Source: JAJFUV01 sp964384215
Lineage (GTDB): Bacteria; Acidobacteriota; Terriglobia; Bryobacterales; Bryobacteraceae
DNA: 64,000 nt
Assembly (NCBI GenBank): GCA_964384215.1
Contig: CAYLLB010000001.1
Location: forward strand, 124,001 to 188,000
Direction: 5' to 3'
This document shows, in pieces, positions 17,685 to 26,534 of the stretch. How positions within the stretch are numbered: the first letter of the stretch is position 1; each line of letters opens with the position of its first letter. The notes below the pieces were generated by a model. That model searched no databases, had not been told where the DNA came from, and saw only the letters and a list, made by a program, of their open reading frames with translations. The position numbers were made by a program, and so were the translations under genes.

Positions 17685-18083
17685 TCAGTCGGCGCAAAGC
17701 ACGATGCGGTGAACTTTGACCAGTAGTTCCACTTCCTTTTTCGGGAGGCCGAGAGCAGCCGCAATTTGCTCCGGCCTCTCGCCCCGCCGTGACATCCTCA
17801 ATGCTTGCGTTCGCTTGCTCAGGTTCATGCCGGAGCAGGGGGGCGTTGGGGGCACCAGCACTCCCGTGCGCTCCTCGGCTTCCTTCAGCCCCACTCTCAG
17901 TTCGCCTACCGCGAAGTGCGCCGCCTCGATCTGGCGCGTTAGCCCCTGATTGTCCGTGTCCCAGCGCTGTTCCAACCGCCGGATCTCCTTTTTCAAGCAG
18001 ACGAACAAATACAGGCCCAGCAGTACGGCCACCGCCAGCAGGGCGCTCGGCGCCACCATCAGGATAATAGGAAGAGCCGTCAA
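17685..18083 (-). CDS. Membrane-anchored coiled-coil protein with C-terminal HTH-like segment (DUF2802-like)
   Basis: A 132-residue protein with one N-terminal transmembrane helix (PSALLAVAVLLGLYLFVCL), a coiled coil (KKEIRRLEQRWDTDNQGLTR and following heptads), a Pro-rich hinge, and a C-terminal helix-turn-helix-like segment (RRGERPEQIAAALGLPKKEV). This architecture resembles small membrane proteins (DUF2802/DUF6115 type) found at the ends of flagellar operons. It lies 9 bases after fliN/Y, as the last gene of the 12-kb flagellar operon. Function unknown; a role in flagellar assembly or regulation is inferred from position. Confidence 0.7.
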   Translation of the reverse strand: MTALPIILMVAPSALLAVAVLLGLYLFVCLKKEIRRLEQRWDTDNQGLTRQIEAAHFAVGELRVGLKEAEERTGVLVPPTPPCSGMNLSKRTQALRMSRRGERPEQIAAALGLPKKEVELLVKVHRIVLCAD

Positions 18084-18092
18084 ACCGCCTCC

Positions 18093-18941
18093 TTAATTGA
18101 GAGTCCGCAACCGCTCCTGGCGGCTGATGATCTGGTTGATTCTGACGCCATAGTTGCCTTCAATAACGACCACTTCGCCTCTGGCGATCACGCAATTGTT
18201 CACAATGATCTCCACTGGCTCGGTGACCGTGCGGTTCAGTTCGACAATGGAGCCCGTGGTCAGTTTGATGACATCCTTGAGCGGCAGTTTCGCGCGTCCG
18301 AACGACACGCTTACCGGAAGTTCGACGTCCAGTAGCAGGTCGAGAGTCTTAGATGGGACGGTTGCTGCCACGGCGCCTTCGCGGTTATCGGGCACGGCGC
18401 GGGAGACGCTGAGGGCGGCGTTCTCCTGTGGCTGCTTTGAATCCGAGACCGCCTTCAGAAGAGCGAGGCTCAATCCCACCGTGACCGGCGGCAGCGTCTC
18501 GCCGGCGATACTCAGCGTCACCTCGGATGTTTCAGCTCCCTCAGGCACTGCGGCAATCTCGCGGCCTTTCTCGCAAGTCACCTCATGTCCCACCAGGTCG
18601 GAGAGAGACCGGCTGAAGCCCGAAAGGGCTTGCTGCAGAATCTCCAGGTAGGTGCCGCGGGCGTCGTTGCGCTCCACCTCGTCGATGCCCGCCATTTTGA
18701 GCGATCGCGTTCCGATGCTCAGCCAGGTCGCTTCGGGCGTCCCCACCGCGAGCGACGCGTCCGGGTCCAGGCTCAGAGGCTGCAGCCACCATAACAACTG
18801 CTCTTCGGCCTTGCCCTCCGGCGTAGGTGGGGCGTGTTGCCATGTGGCAGCGGGTGCTTCGCCGGTCATTGACTCGACCGCCGACGAGAACTGCCGCATC
18901 CACTCTTCGCCAAGCTTGCGGATGTGGTCTTCCATGTTCAT
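18093..18941 (-). CDS. fliN: Flagellar motor switch protein, FliN/FliY-like
   Basis: The last ~80 residues are a SpoA (FliM/FliN C-terminal) domain: LLLDVELPVSVSFGRAKLPL, GSIVELNRTVTEPVEIIVN, GEVVVIEGNYGVRI. This forms part of the C ring that binds CheY-P or the export apparatus. The N-terminal ~190 residues are a separate domain with helical stretches (EILQQALSGFSRSLSDLVG) and beta segments (SEVTLSIAGETLPPVTVGLS), which may be CheC/FliM-middle-like as in FliY. At 282 residues it is far longer than FliN (~135). It is the second SpoA protein in the operon; the short one is at 26267-26515, and no fliM is in the window. Confidence 0.82.
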   Translation of the reverse strand: MNMEDHIRKLGEEWMRQFSSAVESMTGEAPAATWQHAPPTPEGKAEEQLLWWLQPLSLDPDASLAVGTPEATWLSIGTRSLKMAGIDEVERNDARGTYLEILQQALSGFSRSLSDLVGHEVTCEKGREIAAVPEGAETSEVTLSIAGETLPPVTVGLSLALLKAVSDSKQPQENAALSVSRAVPDNREGAVAATVPSKTLDLLLDVELPVSVSFGRAKLPLKDVIKLTTGSIVELNRTVTEPVEIIVNNCVIARGEVVVIEGNYGVRINQIISRQERLRTLN

Positions 18942-18960
18942 GCTTCCGCTCCCGGTTCGA

Positions 18961-19737
18961 TCACGATCCCCGCTCCATCGGCCACCGCTTGAGGATGTAA
19001 GAGCGCAGCCGTAGGATCGCCTGCGACTTCAGTTGGGACACTCGGGACTCGTGCAGATTGACGATCTTGGCGATTTCACGCAGCGTGAGCTCTTCGTGAT
19101 AGTACAGACTCAATACCGTCCGCTCGACATATGGCATCTTCTCGATAGATTGCGCAAGCAACCGTTCCAACTCCGCGCGTTCGAGGATCCGCGCCGGGCT
19201 GTTTTCCTCGTCGGCGGCAACGTATTTCAGTAAGTCGCGGCTGCCTTCCTGTCCCGAGGCGTTTTCCAGGCTTCCAAGGTTGACACCACGCACCTCCACC
19301 AGCCAATCGTGGTAATCTTCCAGGCTCAGCCCCAATTCGCCGGCAATCTCTTCTTCGCTCGGCATGCGCTTCAGCCGCTGTTCGGCCGCCGCGATGGCTG
19401 ATTCGATCTGTTTGGAACGCTTCCGCTGCTGCCGCGGGGCCCAGTCCAAGCCGCGCAGGCTGTCCAGAATCGCGCCGCGTATCTTGTATTCGGCGTACGT
19501 CTTGAGCTTGACGTTGTGCGTGGGATCGAAATTATCGACGGCCGAGATCAATCCTACGATGCCGGTCGAAACCAGGTCGTCAAGGCTGACACTCTCCGGC
19601 AGCCTTTCATGGATGCGTCTGGCGATCAAGCGCACTTGCGGCAGGTGTTCCAGGATCGTCTGTTCCCGCTCGGCGGCGTGGCATTCCTCGGTCATCTGAT
19701 ATGGATTCATGACGGGATCTTCGATTTCCTCCGGCAT
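18961..19737 (-). CDS. fliA: Flagellar sigma factor sigma-28 FliA
   Basis: A 258-residue FliA/WhiG-type sigma factor that transcribes late flagellar genes. Region 2: LPQVRLIARRIHERLP, LDDLVSTGIVGLISAVDNFD, VKLKTYAEYKIRGAILDSLR. Region 3: LDWAPRQQRKRSKQIESA. Region 4: MPYVERTVLSLYYHEELTLR and HESRVSQLKSQAILRLR. Start at ATG 19737; ATG 19710 is an alternative. Its partner anti-sigma factor FlgM is at 34587-34862, and a sigma-28-like promoter precedes flaG (35706-35732). Lies between flhF and the FliN/Y-like gene. Confidence 0.93.
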   Translation of the reverse strand: MPEEIEDPVMNPYQMTEECHAAEREQTILEHLPQVRLIARRIHERLPESVSLDDLVSTGIVGLISAVDNFDPTHNVKLKTYAEYKIRGAILDSLRGLDWAPRQQRKRSKQIESAIAAAEQRLKRMPSEEEIAGELGLSLEDYHDWLVEVRGVNLGSLENASGQEGSRDLLKYVAADEENSPARILERAELERLLAQSIEKMPYVERTVLSLYYHEELTLREIAKIVNLHESRVSQLKSQAILRLRSYILKRWPMERGS

Positions 19738-19752
19738 TTGTTGAAACCGGTC

Positions 19753-20883
19753 CTAAGCCGCCACGGCGGCGCGGTCTTCTTGTTGTCCGATGAGCATGTC
19801 GATCAGCCGCTCTTTGCCGGCGGGCTCGATGTCCTCGGGTATCCCCTGTCCGCCGCAAAGGAAGGAGACCGCCTTGCCCGTGCGTAGCGCTTCATTCCAA
19901 ATGGCGCCGTACGTGCCGGTTTCGTCCATGTGTGTAAACAGCAGCTTCGAAGGATAAAAGATCTCGAAGCGGTCCACGATTCTCCGGAGATCGGCGGGCT
20001 TCATAGTGGCGGGGAGGACCAGGTGCACGTCGATCTCCCGCGTCTGGCTCAGTACCAGCGCCAACTCCCGGCAATCCTCCCAATCGGCCTCACTGTGGCC
20101 CGGCGTGTCGATCAGGATGGTATCCTTGTGCGCCCACTCGGTTAAGGCCGCGGGCAGCGCCAGGGGAGTCTCCAAGAGTTGGAACCCCGCACCGAGGATA
20201 GCGGCGTACGAGCGCAGTTGCTCGGCCGCGGCGACCCGGTAGTTGTCAAGCGACAGAATCTGGGTAGGTCTTTTCTGCATGAGTCCGTACCGCAGCGCCA
20301 GTTTTGCCAGCGTTGTGGTTTTGCCGCCTCCCGGCGGCCCCACCAGCGCCGCGATTCTGCGGCTTTCACCCGCTACCCCAAGCGAGCCATCCACCCTTAA
20401 ACTGGCTGCCAATTCTTGGGCTAATGCGTTTCGAACTCCCTGGCCGTCCAGCCGCGCATCGCGCAAGTTGCGCGACCGTGTCCGCTGTAACAGATCCTGC
20501 GCGAGCAACGCATCCACTCCGGCGGAGACCAAGGTGGCAAACACATCAGCGAACTCCGGATCCACCGAATTTCGAGCCGTTACCAGAGCGCTCGACCGCC
20601 CCATCGCCTCCGCCATACGTTCCAACTGGTGCCGGAGTTCGGCCACCTCCCGCGTGACCTGATCCATGGCTGTCGGTTGCTCCGCCTCCTCTGCTGGTGG
20701 CGGCGCAGGCGCAGGCTTCTCTGCGGGAAAATCTACGGCGAAAACCACTTCGTACTCGCCCAGATGACGTGCTTCCGGCATGGCGGGCCGCGAGTTGACC
20801 AGCAGCGCCTCCGGACCCAGTTCCCGCCGCGCAAGTTCGACAGCGCTCTCAACGGTACTGGAAAAGTATGACTTCATTCGCAT
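19753..20883 (-). CDS. flhF: Flagellar biosynthesis SRP-type GTPase FlhF
   Basis: Signal-recognition-particle-type GTPase that sets flagellar site and number. ATG 20883 is preferred because GGAGAG lies ~10 bases upstream and the product starts like FlhF (MRMKSYFSSTVESAVELA); an ATG at 20928 that overlaps the flhA stop would add 15 atypical residues. Basic N-terminal domain, an Ala/Pro/Glu-rich linker (about 70-85), helical N domain, then the G domain with GGGKTTTLAK (P loop), DNYRVAAAEQLR, DTPGHSEADW and FTHMDETGTYG. 376 residues. Immediately downstream of flhA, the usual neighbour. Confidence 0.9.
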   Translation of the reverse strand: MRMKSYFSSTVESAVELARRELGPEALLVNSRPAMPEARHLGEYEVVFAVDFPAEKPAPAPPPAEEAEQPTAMDQVTREVAELRHQLERMAEAMGRSSALVTARNSVDPEFADVFATLVSAGVDALLAQDLLQRTRSRNLRDARLDGQGVRNALAQELAASLRVDGSLGVAGESRRIAALVGPPGGGKTTTLAKLALRYGLMQKRPTQILSLDNYRVAAAEQLRSYAAILGAGFQLLETPLALPAALTEWAHKDTILIDTPGHSEADWEDCRELALVLSQTREIDVHLVLPATMKPADLRRIVDRFEIFYPSKLLFTHMDETGTYGAIWNEALRTGKAVSFLCGGQGIPEDIEPAGKERLIDMLIGQQEDRAAVAA

Positions 20884-20924
20884 GGCAATACACTCTCCAT
20901 GAATTTCGCGATCCTCGGGCGCCC

Positions 20925-23081
20925 TCACTGAATCACTCCCAGGCTGACAACCTTCAATCCCGGCGGGATTTCGTTGTGCGACAGGAACATGAGGTTGCCC
21001 GTGGCGGCTTCCACGATCTGCCGCAGGAAATGGCGGGAACCGGAACTGGCCAGGGCGACTACCGGCGTCTCCGGTGCGCCCACCGTTCTCGTGATGCGTT
21101 CCTGTATGTCGCGGATACGTTGCGGCGCCAGGTTCAGATGACTGGTTTGCTCGGTGTGTTCGATGGCTGATTCGACGGTCTGCTCAATGGCGGAGTCGAT
21201 CAGGTATACGGGTAGTTCGCCGGATGCACTAGTGTACGGCTTGACCACCATGCGGCGTATCGATTGGCGGACATACTCCGTTAGCAGGACCGGATTCTTC
21301 GTCATCGGCGCCGCCTCGCCGAGCGCTTCCAAAATGGAAACACCGTCCCGGATCGAAACGCGTTCCCGTAACAAATTCTGCAAGACACGTTGCACCAACG
21401 CGAGTGGCAGCAACTTGGGGACCAAATCCTCCACCAGTTTCGGGTTCTCCGCGCTTACCCGATCCAGGAGTTTCTTGGCGTCCTGCCGCGAGAACAGTTC
21501 GTGCGCGTGCTGGCGGATCAGTTCCGCCAGGTGCGTGCCAAGCACGCTGATCGAGTCGACCACGGTGCACCCGGCCTGCCGGGCCGCAGCCGTGTTTTCC
21601 GGCGAAATCCACACCGCCGGCAATCCGAAAGCCGGTTCGCGTGTCGGAATTCCATCCAGCTTGAGGTTCTTGCCTGCCGGTGGAATGGCCAGTTCAGAGC
21701 CCTGCGGCAGTTCGTAACGGGCCACTTCAGCCCCTTTCAGCAGGACTACATATTGCCGTGCGCCCAGCGAAAGGTTGTCGGTGACACGCACCGGGGGCAG
21801 AAGATAACCCAGCTCGGATGCCAGTTGGCGGCGGATCGCCGCTATGCGCCGCAGCAAGGGCGACTCCTGCGCTCCTTCGACCAGCTTGACCAGCCCCAGT
21901 CCGACTTCCACCGCCAACGGTTCCACCCGGAGCAGCGATTCTAGGTTTTCCCGGGTGGGCGAAGGCGCGGTCCTCTCCTGCGCTTTTTCGACAGTGGCAT
22001 TCTTTTGCCGCATCCGCCATCCGGCGATCCCGACTCCGGTTCCAAGCAGCAAGAACGGGGTCGCCGGGAGACCCGGGAACGCCGCCATGGCCACCAACAC
22101 GCCCGAGGCTAACAGCAGCGGTTGCGGCTTGCCGAACACCTGGCGGTCGAAATCGGCGCCAATGCGATCGTCCGAACTCGCCCTGGTAACGATCAGGCCG
22201 CCAGAGACCGAGATCATCAAGGCTGGAATCACCGTCACGAGGCCGTCGCCGATGGTCAGCACCGTGTACGTTTCCAGCGCGCGCCGCAGTTCCATGCCGT
22301 GTTGCAGCACGCCGATGAGAAATCCGGCGACAATGTTGATGCCCGTGATGAGGATACTGGCAACCGCGTCGCGTTGGGTGAACCGGGAAGCGCCGTCCAT
22401 GGCGCCATAGAATTCGGCCTCGGCGGCCAGTTCCTTGCGGCGTTTGCGGGCTTCGGTCTCGTCGATCAAACCGGCGTTGAGGTCCGAATCGATGGACATC
22501 TGCTTGCCGGGTAGCGCATCGAGGGTGAATCGCGCCGTGACTTCGCTGATACGCACGGCCCCGTGGTTGATGACCACATACTGAATTGCAATCAGCACCA
22601 GGAATATCACCGCGCCGATGATGTAGTTGCCGCCCACGACAAAGTCGCCGAAGGCTTCGATCACGTGCCCGGCCGCCGCCGTGCCGGTGTTGCCGTTGAG
22701 GAGAATCAACCTGGAACTGGAAACATTCAGCGCCAGCCGGAACAGGGTCATCAATAGCAGCGTGGAGGGGAAGATGTTGAATTCGCTCGGTTTGGTGATG
22801 TACAGCGACACCAAGAGAACAATTACGGAGATGGTGATGTTGGTTGCGATCAGCGCGTCGAGAATGAATGGCACGAGCGGCGTGATCATGGCCAGAACAA
22901 TGCCCAGCACGGCCAGCGGCACGCCCATCTCTTTGAGCGAACTGGCCGTGATGCCACGGGGTACGGTCGCCGCCGGACGTGACGCCGCGGATTTGCGTGT
23001 TTTCGAACCTGCCCCGCCCGCTCCGGCGGCATCCGCAACGAATCCGCTCATCCCCGGGATCTGTGTTGTGCTTGTTGCCAT
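20925..23081 (-). CDS. flhA: Flagellar export gate protein FlhA
   Basis: Core inner-membrane component of the flagellar type III export gate. About eight hydrophobic helices in residues ~45-360, including the conserved FHIPEP-family stretch SEFNIFPSTLLLMTLFRLAL and the charged cytoplasmic loop MSIDSDLNAGLIDETEARKR. The C-terminal cytoplasmic domain (~380-718) has LEVEVGLGLVKLV-like and AVWISPENTAAARQAGCTVV and LGTHLAELIRQHAHELFSRQ segments. 718 residues is normal. Starts 12 bases after flhB; its stop overlaps a possible upstream start of flhF. Confidence 0.96.
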   Translation of the reverse strand: MATSTTQIPGMSGFVADAAGAGGAGSKTRKSAASRPAATVPRGITASSLKEMGVPLAVLGIVLAMITPLVPFILDALIATNITISVIVLLVSLYITKPSEFNIFPSTLLLMTLFRLALNVSSSRLILLNGNTGTAAAGHVIEAFGDFVVGGNYIIGAVIFLVLIAIQYVVINHGAVRISEVTARFTLDALPGKQMSIDSDLNAGLIDETEARKRRKELAAEAEFYGAMDGASRFTQRDAVASILITGINIVAGFLIGVLQHGMELRRALETYTVLTIGDGLVTVIPALMISVSGGLIVTRASSDDRIGADFDRQVFGKPQPLLLASGVLVAMAAFPGLPATPFLLLGTGVGIAGWRMRQKNATVEKAQERTAPSPTRENLESLLRVEPLAVEVGLGLVKLVEGAQESPLLRRIAAIRRQLASELGYLLPPVRVTDNLSLGARQYVVLLKGAEVARYELPQGSELAIPPAGKNLKLDGIPTREPAFGLPAVWISPENTAAARQAGCTVVDSISVLGTHLAELIRQHAHELFSRQDAKKLLDRVSAENPKLVEDLVPKLLPLALVQRVLQNLLRERVSIRDGVSILEALGEAAPMTKNPVLLTEYVRQSIRRMVVKPYTSASGELPVYLIDSAIEQTVESAIEHTEQTSHLNLAPQRIRDIQERITRTVGAPETPVVALASSGSRHFLRQIVEAATGNLMFLSHNEIPPGLKVVSLGVIQ

Positions 23082-23093
23082 AAAGTGCCTCTG

Positions 23094-24158
23094 CTAACCG
23101 GGCAGCCGCCCGTTCATCAGCCGGTAGATGTAGGCCAGGATCTCTGCCACAGCGCGGAACAGGTGCGCCGGGATTTCCTGTCCCACATCCACGGATTTGT
23201 ATAGGGACCGCGCCAACGGCGGATTCTCCACCACCGGCACCTGGTTCTCCACCGCCAACTGGCGAATCCTCTGCGCCAGGTAATTCCTGCCTTTCGCCAC
23301 CACTTTCGGTGCGGCCATCGTCTCCATCTGGTAACGGATCGCCACCGCAAAGTGCGTCGGGTTCACGATTACCGCCGTGGCCTTGGGAACGTCTTGCATC
23401 ATGCGCCGCCGCGATAGGTCGCGCTGCAATCGGCGAATGCGCACCTTGGTCTGTGGGTTGCCCTCGACCTCCTTGTACTCTTCCCGCACTTCCTGCTTCG
23501 TCATGCGCATTCCACGCATGTACTTGAATTTCTCCCGGGCCAGATCCACCGCACCGAAAACCATCAGGATCATGCCCGCCTTCCAGAGCAGGCCGTTCAG
23601 CGAGGCGCCCACATGGACGAGGCCCGCTTCGAGGGGCATCAGCGGCAGCGCCATGTATCCCGAGAGATTCTGTTTCACCACGGCATAAACTGCATACGCG
23701 AAGACCGGCAGCAGGATCAGCGCTTGCAACAGAAGCGGCAGGTTTTGCCGCGGCAACTCTCCCAGACGCGTCAACGGGTTCAGACGCGCGAAGTCCGGCG
23801 CCATGCGCCCGAATGAGAAACCCAGCTTGGTGATGGCCAACTGGCAGGCCAGCGTCACCAGCAGCAACAGTACGCCTGCCGCCAGCACCGGTGCCAGGAA
23901 GCGGATGGAAACCAAACGGACCAGCGCCTCCAGGCCTGCCGTGCTGAAACCGGGTTGGAAAGCCCACTCCAGCAGCGTTCGCATCATCAGCTTGGCGCCG
24001 CCAAACCAGGCTGCCGTGCAGCCCGCCAGCAGCGCCACGAACGCGAGGAACTGCATCGCCGCCGGGAACTCACGGCTGCTCGGGAACCGGCCTTCCTTGC
24101 GGGCACGTTCCAATCGCCGCGAGGTGGGTTGTTCGGTTTGTTGGCCGCGATCCGCCAT
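23094..24158 (-). CDS. flhB: Flagellar export substrate-specificity switch protein FlhB
   Basis: Four transmembrane helices (about residues 30-215) followed by a cytoplasmic domain containing the autocleavage motif NPTHFAVAIRY. The N-terminus is hydrophilic (QQTEQPTSRRLERARKEGRF), as in FlhB. The conserved linker MRMTKQEVREEYKEVEGNPQ and the motif RRRMMQDVPKATAVIVNP are present. Switches export from rod/hook to filament substrates together with FliK. 354 residues. Its ATG overlaps the fliR stop by one base (TGATG). Confidence 0.95.
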   Translation of the reverse strand: MADRGQQTEQPTSRRLERARKEGRFPSSREFPAAMQFLAFVALLAGCTAAWFGGAKLMMRTLLEWAFQPGFSTAGLEALVRLVSIRFLAPVLAAGVLLLLVTLACQLAITKLGFSFGRMAPDFARLNPLTRLGELPRQNLPLLLQALILLPVFAYAVYAVVKQNLSGYMALPLMPLEAGLVHVGASLNGLLWKAGMILMVFGAVDLAREKFKYMRGMRMTKQEVREEYKEVEGNPQTKVRIRRLQRDLSRRRMMQDVPKATAVIVNPTHFAVAIRYQMETMAAPKVVAKGRNYLAQRIRQLAVENQVPVVENPPLARSLYKSVDVGQEIPAHLFRAVAEILAYIYRLMNGRLPG

Positions 24159-24925
24159 CAGTTCCTCGTGAGACCCGCCAGTGTGGTCAGCGCGCGGAGG
24201 ACCGCCCCTTCATACAGCCGGGGCATGACGGCGGTCAGCGCCGCCAGCGTCGCCAGCGTCACCAGCATCTTGGCGGGGAAAGCCAACGTCAGCATCTGCA
24301 GATGAGCGTTGATCTTGCTCATCAACGCCAAGGTGACATCCACCAGCACCATCAGCGCTACCACAGGCAAGGCCAGCCGGAATCCCGTGGTGAGCATCGC
24401 CGAGCCGAGGTGAATCACCGATTCGGCCGATGCTCGCGCCGGTTGATAGGACCCGGGCGGCAGGACCTGCAGGCTATGCACGAATACGTGCAGCACCTGG
24501 CGGTCCATGCCGAACGCAAAGAACAGCAACGCGCCCGTCATTTGCGTGAAGACCTGTAGGACGTTGGAATCGGCCTCGCTCGTGGGGTCGATGGTCGATG
24601 CGTACGAATAGCCCGCTTGAAGACCGATGATTTGCGCGCCTACCTGGAACGCCTCGCCGAGCAACGCCACAATGACGCCTGCGGCGATGCCGAACGCTGC
24701 TTCAGACGCCAGCCACGTCAGCAATTGTCGCGGAGACGGCGTCACCGCAGCTACTTGCGGCCAGAACGGGTAGAGAGCCATCGTCAGCCCGAGGCTCAAG
24801 GCTGCCCGCGCCATTTCCGGCCCGGATCTGACCCCCGGCAGCGGCAGAAACACGAACGCGCCGGAGACACGCGTCAGCACCAGCAGGAAACCGAGCACCG
24901 TGCCGAGCGGGACCTCAACGCGCAT
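24158..24925 (-). CDS. fliR: Flagellar export gate protein FliR
   Basis: A 255-residue polytopic membrane protein with about six helices. Conserved FliR features: N-terminal VLTRVSGAFVFLPLPGVRSG, the EAFQVGAQIIGLQAGYSYAS segment with FQVGA- and GLQ-type motifs, and VDVTLALMSKINAHLQML near the C-terminus. With FliP and FliQ it forms the export gate channel. The 5' end overlaps fliQ by 11 bases and the 3' end overlaps flhB by one base. Confidence 0.93.
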   Translation of the reverse strand: MRVEVPLGTVLGFLLVLTRVSGAFVFLPLPGVRSGPEMARAALSLGLTMALYPFWPQVAAVTPSPRQLLTWLASEAAFGIAAGVIVALLGEAFQVGAQIIGLQAGYSYASTIDPTSEADSNVLQVFTQMTGALLFFAFGMDRQVLHVFVHSLQVLPPGSYQPARASAESVIHLGSAMLTTGFRLALPVVALMVLVDVTLALMSKINAHLQMLTLAFPAKMLVTLATLAALTAVMPRLYEGAVLRALTTLAGLTRN

Positions 24926-25184
24926 ACCGCTCCAGATTGCCCAGGATTGCCGTTGTGTAGTCCATCAACTTCGCTAGCATCCACGGCATTAGCAGCACCA
25001 GGCCGGCAAGGAACGCTCCCAGGCGGGGAACCGTACTGAAACTCGCGTCCTGGATGGACGTGGCGATCTGAATCAGGCTGATGACAATGCCGGCCACGAA
25101 GCCGATGGTGAGCAGCGGCAACCCCACCCAAAATGTGGTCATCAGTGCCTGGCGGATGATGTCGACAACGAGTTGCGGGGTCAT
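24915..25184 (-). CDS. fliQ: Flagellar export gate protein FliQ
   Basis: An 89-residue protein with two transmembrane helices: LVVDIIRQALMTTFWVGLPL in the first half and PRLGAFLAGLVLLMPWMLAK in the second. The conserved FliQ loop FVAGIVISLIQIATSIQDAS lies between them. Component of the FliPQR export gate. ATG 25184 is 4 bases after the fliP stop; the 3' end overlaps fliR. Confidence 0.94.
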   Translation of the reverse strand: MTPQLVVDIIRQALMTTFWVGLPLLTIGFVAGIVISLIQIATSIQDASFSTVPRLGAFLAGLVLLMPWMLAKLMDYTTAILGNLERYAR

Positions 25185-25188
25185 ACGC

Positions 25189-25935
25189 TCAGCGGTAGAA
25201 GCTCCTTACCAGGGAGCCGATCACCAGATTCCACCCGTCCACCAACACGAACAGCAGGATCTTGAACGGAGCCGAGATCATCACCGGCGGCAGTTGGATC
25301 ATGCCGATCGACAGAGTCACCGAAGCGACCGCGAAGTCGATCACCAGGAAGGGCAGAAAAAGCACCGCGCCGATCTGGAATCCGGTTCTCAGCTCCGAAA
25401 GAATGTAGGCGGGGATCACCACTTTCAGGTCCAGTTCCTCCGGTTTTCGAGGCGCGGGCGAATGCGTCACGTCGAGAAAGAGTTTCAAATCCTTCTCCCG
25501 TGCATAACGCAGCAGAAACGTCTTGAGCGGCCTGGTCCCCTGCTCGAAAGCCTGTTCGAACTTGATCGTGCCCTTTTCGAGCGGAGCCCATCCCTGCTCG
25601 TACATCTCGGCCGCCACCGGCTGCATGATGACTATGGCGAGGAACAGAGCAAGGCCGATCAGCACTTGGTTGGACGGCGTGGATTGTGTGCCGAGAGCCT
25701 GCCTGAGGAAGTGCAGCACCACGACAATCCGCAGGAATGGCGTCACGCACATGATGGCTGCCGGCAGGAATGTGAGGAGCGTGAGGAGAATGACAATCTG
25801 CACCGGCACGCCTAGTACGTTGCCGTTCTTTCCGTCGGCCAGCGATATGCCGAGAAGTGATGAGGGGTGCGTCGCAGGCGCCGCGCAAACCGCTGCCGGC
25901 CAGCTCAGCAGAAGGCCCTTGAGCAGGTTCCTCAT
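25189..25935 (-). CDS. fliP: Flagellar export gate protein FliP
   Basis: A 248-residue FliP with a cleavable signal peptide (LLKGLLLSWPAAVCA), conserved QIVILLTLLTFLPAAIMCVT, FLRIVVVLHFLRQALGTQST, VIPAYILSELRTGFQIGAVL, LSIGMIQLPPVMISAPFKIL and the C-terminal DGWNLVIGSLVRSF. ATG 25935 is chosen because it overlaps the fliO stop (ATGA) and directly begins the signal peptide; an in-frame start 48 bases upstream would lie inside fliO. Confidence 0.95.
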   Translation of the reverse strand: MRNLLKGLLLSWPAAVCAAPATHPSSLLGISLADGKNGNVLGVPVQIVILLTLLTFLPAAIMCVTPFLRIVVVLHFLRQALGTQSTPSNQVLIGLALFLAIVIMQPVAAEMYEQGWAPLEKGTIKFEQAFEQGTRPLKTFLLRYAREKDLKLFLDVTHSPAPRKPEELDLKVVIPAYILSELRTGFQIGAVLFLPFLVIDFAVASVTLSIGMIQLPPVMISAPFKILLFVLVDGWNLVIGSLVRSFYR

Positions 25936-26270
25936 TCTTGTACCGCCCCATCCAGCGCGCGGTACTGTGCCAGTTCTGTCCACGGCGCTTCCGCGATCAA
26001 TGTGCAGCCGCCCGTATGCGTGGCTACGAGCAGGCCGCGCTCACCCAGCCTGACCAAGTGGAGGGCATGCTGCGGGCCGAGGTTTAGGCGGCATTCGGCG
26101 CTTATCGGCTTGGTGGCTGAGCTGGCGGCGAAAGGACGCCGGAACGCCAGCATTCCCCGGCCACGGAACCACCACAGCGCGCCCGCCAGCAGCAGAAAAA
26201 CAAAACCCACAGCCGCCATTTGCCACGGCAGTTCCATCGAAACTCCTGTCTCTCCCGGTGCAGGCGTCAT
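25932..26270 (-). CDS. fliO: Flagellar biosynthesis protein FliO-like
   Basis: A 112-residue protein with one transmembrane helix (WQMAAVGFVFLLLAGALWWF) and a small cytoplasmic beta domain (LNLGPQHALHLVRLGERGLL then VATHTGGCTLIAEA) ending in a short tail, the FliO pattern. ATG 26270 overlaps the fliN stop (ATGA), which supports the start. FliO helps assemble the FliP complex and normally sits between fliN and fliP, exactly as here. Sequence conservation in this family is low, so the call relies on topology and order. Confidence 0.82.
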   Translation of the reverse strand: MTPAPGETGVSMELPWQMAAVGFVFLLLAGALWWFRGRGMLAFRRPFAASSATKPISAECRLNLGPQHALHLVRLGERGLLVATHTGGCTLIAEAPWTELAQYRALDGAVQE

Positions 26271-26515
26271 GCATCCCCCCAGAAGTCCGTGATACGAACG
26301 CCCATGATGTCCTCGATAATCACGATCTCCCCATAACCCACTAACGTTTCCCCCACCCGCAGATCCAGATTCTCTCCGGCCGAGCGCGTCAGCTTGATCA
26401 CACACCCTGGGCTGAGTTCCAGGATCTCGCTTAGAGTCATGGGCTTGCGGTCTAACTCAACCTCTACGTCGATGCGGATGTCGGCGAAGTGACTGATGGC
26501 TTCGGCTGGTGTCAT
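26267..26515 (-). CDS. fliN: Flagellar motor switch protein FliN (short)
   Basis: An 82-residue protein that is almost only a SpoA domain: DIRIDVEVELDRKPMTLSEI, LELSPGCVIKLTRSAGENLD, and GYGEIVIIEDIMGVRITDF. This is the C-ring base protein FliN. Typical FliN is ~100-140 residues; the N-terminal extension is missing. It lies 19 bases after flgE and overlaps fliO. A longer SpoA protein (18093-18941) is encoded at the other end of the operon, so the two may play FliN and FliY/FliM-like roles. Confidence 0.9.
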   Translation of the reverse strand: MTPAEAISHFADIRIDVEVELDRKPMTLSEILELSPGCVIKLTRSAGENLDLRVGETLVGYGEIVIIEDIMGVRITDFWGDA

Positions 26516-26534
26516 CGTCTGAGTGAAAGATCCT

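Noticed and set aside
21727..23967. A 746-codon minus-strand frame overlapping flhA and flhB
   Set aside because: Out-of-frame shadow of flhA/flhB; the real genes have family-wide conserved motifs and proper operon spacing.
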